Of a stretch of 64,000 bases of DNA, positions 58,764 through 64,000 are shown piece after piece. Position 1 is the first letter of the stretch. Each line of letters starts with the position of its first letter. The notes beneath the pieces were generated by a model. The model was given only the letters and a program-made list of their open reading frames with translations, ran no database searches and was not told where the DNA came from. This DNA is from Streptomyces spiralis (GTDB taxonomy: Bacteria > Actinomycetota > Actinomycetes > Streptomycetales > Streptomycetaceae), in NCBI RefSeq assembly GCF_014654675.1, contig NZ_BNBC01000004.1, positions 223,245 through 287,244 on the forward strand, read 5' to 3'. Both the position numbers and the translations under genes were made by a program.

Positions 58764-59828
58764 ATGACGAAGCTGCATCTTCCAGGGCGAAAGGACGATC
58801 ACAGCGGTGATCGGGCCCCGGATTCCCGGGTGCCGTCGCCGCAGGACACCGGGCCGGATCCGCAGGTTGAGCAGTCGGCGCCGGACGCGCCGACGAAGCT
58901 GCCGAAACGGGCCTGGGGTGCGGTGCTGAAAGGCAGTCTGAAGGAGTTCAAGGACGACGAGCTGACCGACCGGGCGGCGGCGCTGACCTACTACGGGGTG
59001 CTGTCGCTCTTCCCGGCCCTGCTGGTGCTGGTCTCTGTGTTGGGGATCACCGGAAAAGCAACCACCGACAGGGTGCTGGCCAACCTCAAACAGCTGGCGC
59101 CCGGCGCGGCTCGGGACATCATCACCCGGGCCGTGGAGCAGCTGCAGGGAAGCGCGGGCACCGGATCGGTGATGGCGCTGCTGGGCATCGCGCTGGCGGT
59201 GTGGTCGGCATCCGGGTACGTGGCCGCCTTCATCCGCGCCGCCAACGCCGTCTACGACATGCCGGAGGGCCGCCCGGTGTGGAAGGTCCTTCCGGTGCGC
59301 CTCGGCGTCACGGTTGGGCTGATGGTGCTGGCGGTGGCCAGCGCGTTGATCGTCGTCTTTACCGGCGGCCCGGCGGGCAAGGCCGGCCAGGCGCTCGGGA
59401 TCGGGGACACGGCGGTGACGGTGTGGGGCATCGCGAAGTGGCCAGTGCTGGTCCTCCTGGTCACGGCGATGATCGCGATCCTGTATTGGGCGAGCCCGAA
59501 CGCGAGGGTGAAAGGATTCCGTTGGGTGACACCGGGCAGCTTCCTCGCGCTGCTGATCTGGATGGCCGCCTCCGCGGGCTTTGCCTTCTACGTCGCCAAC
59601 TTCGCCTCATACAACAAGACCTACGGCACCATGGGCGGAGTCATCGTCTTCCTCGTCTGGCTGTGGATCACCAACCTGGCCGTCCTGCTGGGGTTGGAGT
59701 TCGACGCCGAGGCCGTGCGCCAGCGCGCCGTCACAGGCGGGCACCCGCCCGATGCCGAGCCCTACACCCAGCCGCGCGACACCAGGACGTGGGATGAGGA
59801 AGACGTGCGCCGACTGGACGACGTCTGA
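58764..59828 (+). CDS. YihY/UPF0761-family inner membrane protein
   Basis: A 354-residue protein with a Pro/Asp-rich N-terminal tail (about 50 residues) and six helices. The family pattern is clear: DRAAALTYYGVLSLFPALLV, SASGYVAAFIRAANAVYDMPE, and YGTMGGVIVFLVWLWITNLA near the end. Older databases call it ribonuclease BN, which is now known to be wrong. Start chosen at the ATG at 58764 because the frame upstream is low-quality, though no good ribosome site is visible. First gene of an envelope-related set. Confidence 0.9.
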   Translation: MTKLHLPGRKDDHSGDRAPDSRVPSPQDTGPDPQVEQSAPDAPTKLPKRAWGAVLKGSLKEFKDDELTDRAAALTYYGVLSLFPALLVLVSVLGITGKATTDRVLANLKQLAPGAARDIITRAVEQLQGSAGTGSVMALLGIALAVWSASGYVAAFIRAANAVYDMPEGRPVWKVLPVRLGVTVGLMVLAVASALIVVFTGGPAGKAGQALGIGDTAVTVWGIAKWPVLVLLVTAMIAILYWASPNARVKGFRWVTPGSFLALLIWMAASAGFAFYVANFASYNKTYGTMGGVIVFLVWLWITNLAVLLGLEFDAEAVRQRAVTGGHPPDAEPYTQPRDTRTWDEEDVRRLDDV

Positions 59829-59966
59829 CAGCCATGCCCTACAGGCGCGGCAAGAACAGGACCACCCTGCGCCGTCGGGCTCCATGCGCATGCGGCCGCC
59901 ACCTTCCGGTTGGTCCCGTCCTGATCACAGCGCATGGTGGGGCGATCTCCGGGACACTTGCAGTCC

Positions 59967-60515
59967 ATGAGGCTGCTGGCGGGACTGCGTAAGGCGGATC
60001 GGTGTCTGACTCAGAAGATCGCCGCCCGCACTGCGCCGGGTGTGCACAAGACACTGTCGGCGGTGGAGGAATGCGCGGAGACCACCAAGCTGTGGTGCTC
60101 CGCGGCAGCGGCGATGGCCTGGGCCGGGGGCCGGCGCGGGCGGCGCGCCGCGGCAGCCGGCCTTGCGGCGCTGGCGGTCGCGCAACTGGCCTCCAACGGG
60201 CTGTGCAAGCAGCTGGCCGACCGGCCTCGCCCGCCCAAGGAGTGGATCCCGCACGACGAGGTCGAGGACCGCCCCGCGTCTTCGTCGTTTCCCTCCGGGC
60301 ACACCGCGGCCGCTGCTGCGTTCACCGCGGCCGTCTGGCCGACATGGCCTGTGGCGGGCATAGCGTGCGCGCTTCCAGCCTGCGTGGTGGCGATCGAGCG
60401 TGTACAGAGCGGTGCGCACTACCCCAGCGACGTTGCCGCCGGGGCCGTGATCGGCCTGGCCACCGCCTGGCTCGTCCGCCACAGCCCCCGGCTGGCGCTG
60501 CGGCAGCTGTCGTAG
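59967..60515 (+). CDS. PAP2-superfamily phosphatase (lipid phosphatase-like)
   Basis: A 182-residue membrane protein with the three phosphatase motifs: KQLADRPRP, FPSGHTAAA and RVQSGAHYPSDVAAG (the last with the catalytic His and Asp). Start at the ATG at 59967. Members dephosphorylate undecaprenyl pyrophosphate or phosphatidate. It is a small version, with about four to five helices, near YihY. Confidence 0.9.
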   Translation: MRLLAGLRKADRCLTQKIAARTAPGVHKTLSAVEECAETTKLWCSAAAAMAWAGGRRGRRAAAAGLAALAVAQLASNGLCKQLADRPRPPKEWIPHDEVEDRPASSSFPSGHTAAAAAFTAAVWPTWPVAGIACALPACVVAIERVQSGAHYPSDVAAGAVIGLATAWLVRHSPRLALRQLS

Positions 60516-61090
60516 CCGCGCCAGCCCGAAAACAGCCCGCCACAGCATGATCGTGTGAAGGTCTCGTGGGCGATGGCCACCCTGCCGTGGACAGCGCCCC
60601 TCGCTGGGGCAGAAGTTCGATCAGCACTTCCCCCATGGCTTGCGCGGTGCGGCCAGCTGGGCGGTGCCATCGCGTGCTCGCATCCCCGGCCGCACCGCCC
60701 AGGCACCGTGCATGCCCCCGGGGACGCAGTCACGTCCTCACCATGGCGAGGGCCCCGTGACAGTGGGGTCGCCTCTCGGGGTCATGGTCTTGGACATGTC
60801 ACGGTAGATCCCTCAACTCCGTTGGAGTGAGTGAGCGGAGCCCTCGGTGCGAGACCTCTTTCGTCCGGGGGCTTCCGCTTGCCCGCACAGTGCTCTGCGT
60901 CCTTTTCACCGAGCCTGGAAGACCAGGCCAGGAGGTCCTGCCGGGCCCGGCTGGCCGACCATACGGTGGCGCCGATCCAGCAAGCAAACATCGGTGTCCT
61001 GAACTGGTCCGCTCGGGGTACTCGCGCGTTCGCCCAGGGTGCCGCAGCGCCCGCCTGGCGGAAGAAACGAGTACAGGGGAGGTAGTCGCC
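60516..61090. other. gap without a supported gene
   Basis: Open frames exist, but none has a ribosome site and recognisable protein. A small ACTCC-GTT-GGAGT hairpin lies at 60816-60828. The holin-X ribosome site (GGGGAGG) is at 61077-61083. Confidence 0.45.
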
Positions 61091-61534
61091 ATGTCATCCA
61101 GCACGCAGCCGCGCCACGGCCCGGGCCAGCCGACGTCGCAGGCGGAGCCTGTGGGGGAACCGGTGGGGGAGCTGGTGCAGCGTGCCTCGCAGCAGCTGAC
61201 CGAGCTGGTGCGAGGCGAACTGCGCCTGGCGCAGGCGGAGATGAAACAGAAGGGCAAACGCTATGGCAAGGGCGGTGGACTGTTCGGCGGCGCGGGACTC
61301 GTCGGCTTCCTGATGCTGCAGGCAGCGGTCGCCACCGCGATCGCCGCGCTGGCGGTGGCGCTGCCGGTCTGGGCGGCAGCGCTGATCGTCACGATGGTGC
61401 TGGGTGTGAGCGCCGCGGTGATGGCCATAAGCGGAAAGAAGCAGGTCGACCAGGCCGCCCCGCCCACGCCCGAGCAGACGGTGGAGAACGTCAAGGCCGA
61501 CGTGGCCGAGATCAAGGAGAGTGTGCACCGATGA
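61091..61534 (+). CDS. phage holin-X/DUF1469-type membrane protein
   Basis: A 147-residue protein with an amphipathic segment (LVQRASQQLTELVRGELRLA) followed by two transmembrane helices (LVGFLMLQAAVATAIAALAV; LPVWAAALIVTMVLGVSAAV) and a charged tail. This is the actinobacterial holin-X (PF07332) pattern. ATG at 61091 behind GGGGAGG. It overlaps the next gene (ATGA) and belongs to a conserved three-gene set. Confidence 0.9.
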   Translation: MSSSTQPRHGPGQPTSQAEPVGEPVGELVQRASQQLTELVRGELRLAQAEMKQKGKRYGKGGGLFGGAGLVGFLMLQAAVATAIAALAVALPVWAAALIVTMVLGVSAAVMAISGKKQVDQAAPPTPEQTVENVKADVAEIKESVHR

Positions 61535-62010
61535 CGCAGCCGCCTCATGACGAACCGACCGCCGATAGCACCGAGGAGTTGCGCGAGCAGGTCGAGCAGA
61601 CCCGCGAAGAGCTCGGCCAGACGGTGGAGGCGCTCGCGGCCAAGACCGACGTCAAGGCCCGCGCTCAGGCGAAGGCCGCCGAGGTCAAGAGCCAGGCCGC
61701 CGCGAAGGCAGGGGAGTTGAAGGAGCAGGCCGCGCTCCAAGCCGGGCAGTTGAAGGAGAAGGCGGCCGAGGCCGCGGCTGTGGTGCAGGACAAGTTGCCG
61801 GACCCGGTCAAGGACAAGGCCGCTCATGCTGCCGGGCAGGTGCGTGCGAAGGCGGCCGAGGCCGGTCAGCTGTGGGAAAGGAAGGCGCCCGAGCCGGTGC
61901 GGGCCAATGCCTCCCAGGCGGCCAAGGCGGCTGGGGACAACCGTCTGCTGCTGGCCGCCGCCGGTGTGGCCGCCGCCGTCTGGCTGGTGTGCCGGCGCCG
62001 GAAGGGATGA
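61531..62010 (+). CDS. DUF3618-family protein
   Basis: A 159-residue Ala/Lys/Glu-rich helical protein. The N-terminal ELREQVEQTREELGQTVEAL is the DUF3618 signature, Lys/Ala repeats (KAAEVKSQAAAKAGELKEQA) follow, and one C-terminal transmembrane helix (LLLAAAGVAAAVWLVC) ends in CRRRKG. Probably membrane-anchored with a long helix in the cytoplasm. Translationally coupled to the holin-X gene. Confidence 0.9.
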   Translation: MTQPPHDEPTADSTEELREQVEQTREELGQTVEALAAKTDVKARAQAKAAEVKSQAAAKAGELKEQAALQAGQLKEKAAEAAAVVQDKLPDPVKDKAAHAAGQVRAKAAEAGQLWERKAPEPVRANASQAAKAAGDNRLLLAAAGVAAAVWLVCRRRKG

Positions 62011-62014
62011 GTCC

Positions 62015-62281
62015 GTGAAGGCCTCCAAGCTCGCCTACAAGCCGGTCGGTCTCGCTCTCGGCGCGGTCAGCGGCATGCTCGCCGGTGCCCTGTTCAAGCA
62101 GGCGTGGAAGATGCTCAGGCACGATGACGACGCCCCCGATGCCACCGATGAAGAGCGTGGCTGGGGAGAAGTGGTGACGGCCGCGGCCCTGCAGGGCGCC
62201 ATCTTCGCCGGGACCAAGGCGGTCGTGGACCGTGCCGGCGCAGCCGCCATCCGCAGCCTGACCGGCACCTGGCCCGGCTGA
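62015..62281 (+). CDS. DUF4235-family membrane protein
   Basis: An 88-residue protein from the GTG at 62015. Features of DUF4235: LAYKPVGLALGAVSGMLAGA, LFKQAWKML, an acidic segment (HDDDAPDATDEERGW) and VVTAAALQGAIFAGTKAVVD. Two helices are likely. It ends the holin-X-DUF3618-DUF4235 operon. Confidence 0.9.
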   Translation: MKASKLAYKPVGLALGAVSGMLAGALFKQAWKMLRHDDDAPDATDEERGWGEVVTAAALQGAIFAGTKAVVDRAGAAAIRSLTGTWPG

Positions 62282-62287
62282 TCCGCT

Positions 62288-62431
62288 CTACAAGTGCGGG
62301 GCCGGTGCGACCGGGTGCCGGCCCCGCGCCCGCCCGCTACCCCAGGAGTGGCTTCGCAGGAGCCGGGCCAGGTGCTCGACGGTAGACCGCTGGACGTCGA
62401 GCACGGCGGTGTAGGCGACACTGGTCGGCAC
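62288..62431 (-). pseudogene. truncated transposase N-terminus
   Basis: The reverse strand from the GTG at 62431 encodes PTSVAYTAVLDVQRSTVEHL and ARLLRSHS, the start of a helix-turn-helix DDE transposase of the IS5-like group common in Streptomyces. The frame then becomes Arg-rich and stops at 62288. The catalytic part is missing. Confidence 0.55.
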
Positions 62432-62542
62432 GTGAGGCCCCTCGGTTGGATCCTTCTATCGCAAGATCGTTCCTGCCAGGGGCCGTACTCATGGCCTGGA
62501 GTTGGGAGTGCACCACGAGACACTCGGAGGCGATCACGCTTA

Positions 62543-63489
62543 GAGGGCATCTGATCTAGGTAGTTGGTGTTCTGGGATGTTTTTGTGACTGGTGGTGTTG
62601 GCGGTCGTTGCACGGTGTGTGAGTGCTCGTCGCCCGTACCGCAGTGATGTGTCCGATGCCCGCTGGGCCTTGATCGAGCCGGTCTTCACCGCATGGTGGG
62701 CCAGACGAACCGGCCCCGGAACGGCGGCCCGGGTGCACGACCCGCAGGAGATCGTCAACGCGATCCTCTACGTCAACCGCACCGGCATCCCATGGGAGTA
62801 CCTGCCACACGACTTCCCGCCCTACAAGACCGTCTACGACTACTACGCCAAGTGGGAAGCCGACGGCACCACCGAGCAGGTCCACGACCTGTTACGCGAC
62901 AGGACCCGCCGAGCCCACGGCCGCAGCACGCAGCCTTCCGCGGCCGTGGTGGACGTGCAAAGTGTGAAGACCTCGACAAACGTCGCCGAGACCAGCCAGG
63001 GCATCGACGCCGGCAAGAAGATCAAAGGACGCAAGCGACACCTGATCACCGACACTCTCGGCCTGGTCCTCGCCGTCCTCGTCACCGCCGCATCCGTCCA
63101 CGACGCCACCGGCGGCAAGCTCCTGCTCGACGACCTGGCCGCGGCCCATCCCAGCGCGACCAAGGTGTGGGCCGACGGCGGCTACCAGAGCAGCATCTTC
63201 AACCACAGTGCCGGGTTGGGCATCGATGTGGAGGTCGTTCAGCGACCACGAACCAAGGGATTCGAGTCGCTGCCGAAGCGGTGGGTGATCGAGCGAACCT
63301 TCGGCTGGCTGATGCAGCACCGTCGCCTGGCACGGGACTACGAGGCCCTGCCGCAGAGATCCCGAGCAATGATCCACTGGGCGATGGCTAACAAAATGTC
63401 CCGCCAACTGACCGGAGAATCTGCACCAACCTGGCGAATCGAAACGGACATCCCTCCCTCAACGGCGTGAACATTGATCAGATGCCCTC
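62543..63489 (+). mobile_element. complete IS5-family insertion sequence, 947 bp
   Basis: Perfect 14-bp terminal inverted repeats (GAGGGCATCTGATC at 62543-62556; GATCAGATGCCCTC at 63476-63489) enclose one intact transposase gene. Both ends are flanked by TTA (62540-62542 and 63490-63492), a 3-bp target duplication fitting the IS1031-like IS5 subgroup (TNA). The intact gene and perfect ends indicate recent or active insertion. Confidence 0.9.
62592..63470 (+). CDS. IS5-family DDE transposase
   Basis: About 292 residues (start at 62592 or the GTG at 62619; the latter begins VSARRPYRSDVSDARW). DDE residues: Asp in AVVDVQSVKTS, Asp in VWADGGYQSS and Glu in RWVIERTFGWLMQHRRLARD. It is full length and unbroken, so the element should be mobile. 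A TTA codon occurs in it (HDLLRDRT). Confidence 0.93.
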   Translation: MVLAVVARCVSARRPYRSDVSDARWALIEPVFTAWWARRTGPGTAARVHDPQEIVNAILYVNRTGIPWEYLPHDFPPYKTVYDYYAKWEADGTTEQVHDLLRDRTRRAHGRSTQPSAAVVDVQSVKTSTNVAETSQGIDAGKKIKGRKRHLITDTLGLVLAVLVTAASVHDATGGKLLLDDLAAAHPSATKVWADGGYQSSIFNHSAGLGIDVEVVQRPRTKGFESLPKRWVIERTFGWLMQHRRLARDYEALPQRSRAMIHWAMANKMSRQLTGESAPTWRIETDIPPSTA

Positions 63490-63563
63490 TTAGCGAGCGT
63501 CGGTTACCGGGAAAGGCTCAGTGACAGCTCGTAGGGTGCGCTGGTGTTAGACGAGGAGGTTCC

Positions 63564-63910
63564 ATGGGCTTTTCCGGTCATCTGGTCTTTGCGCGCAGCG
63601 AGCGCCCACTGCTGGAAGCACCCATGTTCAACAGCACCGATCCAGGGCTGAGGGACGACGTGCATGAGTGGCAGCCGCGACCGGGCGGCTGGCAGACCCT
63701 GCAGTTGGAACAAGGCATCTGGGAGAAGAGGTGCCGGCTGACGCCAAAGGTGCTCTCGTGTGGGCTTCAGCAGCTGGTGTCCAGGCCGCGGCCCAGCCCC
63801 GGATCGAGGAACTGCTGCGCGCACGGGAGACCTTCGTGGAAGAACTGTTCGACGCGCTGCTGGATGAACTGGGCTTCCCTGAAGCCGCCCACTCCGAACC
63901 GCAGCCATAA
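63564..63910 (+). pseudogene. internally deleted, frameshifted conserved actinomycete gene
   Basis: The first frame starts MGFSGHLVFARSERPLLEAP behind GAGGAGG and runs to QTLQLEQGIWEK. The continuation (VPADAKGALVWASAAGVQAA; LLRARETFVEELFDALLDEL) is in another frame and ends at 63910. The pieces look like the start and end of one protein with a middle section lost. Function of the family unknown. Confidence 0.6.
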
Positions 63911-63927
63911 GAAACGACGTCTTACAG

Positions 63928-64000
63928 GTCATCTCATTTGGTTCGTTCGGTAGCCTGCGGGTGTGGGGATCGTCGAGCGGCTGGTGCCGGATGAGCTGTG
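63928..64000 (+). mobile_element. left end of another IS5-type element (cut by window edge)
   Basis: GGTCATCTCATTTGGTTCG (63928 on) resembles the inverted-repeat ends of Streptomyces IS5-like elements. A GTG at 63963 then opens VGIVERLVPDELW, the usual N-terminus of their transposase. Only 13 codons are in the window. Confidence 0.6.

Noticed and set aside
60827..61090. Upstream extension of the holin-X gene
   Set aside because: The added residues are not protein-like for this family, and GGGGAGG lies directly before the ATG at 61091.

Overview
The window is high-GC DNA with overlapping ATGA/GTGA start-stop junctions, many GTG starts, rare TTA codons and typical actinomycete families (holin-X, DUF3618, DUF4235, YihY, DivIVA-like, MmpS-like, tandem USP). 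It most likely comes from Streptomyces or a close relative. IS elements and gene debris at the right end suggest a flexible chromosomal region.

1-22.7 kb looks like a specialised-metabolite gene cluster. It contains a partial MFS exporter, two paralogous TetR regulators, a one-module type I PKS (KS-AT-degenerate DH-ACP), and an acyl-CoA carboxylase beta/epsilon pair. These are followed by an AMP-dependent ligase, an SDR, a free ACP, an AvrD-family protein, a P-loop ATPase, a second MFS exporter and a SnoaL-like protein. A terminator-like hairpin separates these from a translationally coupled block: a three-subunit molybdenum hydroxylase, a second divergent ACP, a phosphopantetheinyl transferase, an XdhC-like factor and a type II thioesterase. 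AvrD is known from Pseudomonas syringae as the syringolide-forming enzyme, so a butenolide/lactone signal-like product is a reasonable inference. The PKS and the carboxylase beta gene each carry an in-frame TTA codon (bldA-type control) and share an upstream sequence motif.

22.8-30.6 kb is a sugar-use locus: a NagZ-like GH3 lipoprotein, a LacI regulator, a GH2 glycosidase and a divergent carbohydrate ABC importer (binding protein plus two permeases, no ATPase). Two LacI-type operators lie in the divergent promoter region.

30.7-40.1 kb carries signalling and stress genes: a GAF-PP2C phosphatase, a DevR/DosR-like response regulator, a DUF1963-like protein, an XRE regulator divergent from an NAD(P)-binding epimerase-like protein, a tandem USP protein, a CBS-BON protein and an MmpS-like protein. 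Degraded PP2C and USP remnants lie among them.

40.6-50.0 kb is a 2909-residue secreted RHS polymorphic toxin ending in a DNA/RNA non-specific endonuclease domain. It is followed by a SUKH-type immunity gene and a strong hairpin. 50.1-55.9 kb holds a LysR remnant, an MFS transporter, an Old Yellow Enzyme divergent from a MerR regulator over a 24-bp palindrome, a short flavohaemoglobin-like protein, a DivIVA-like coiled coil and an orphan HicB-like protein.

56-64 kb carries an FUSC-family membrane protein flanked by two copies of a PP2C gene fragment, then an envelope set (YihY, PAP2, holin-X, DUF3618, DUF4235). The end is mobile: an intact IS5-family element with inverted repeats and a TTA duplication, a truncated transposase, a frameshifted conserved gene and the start of another IS5-type element at the edge.
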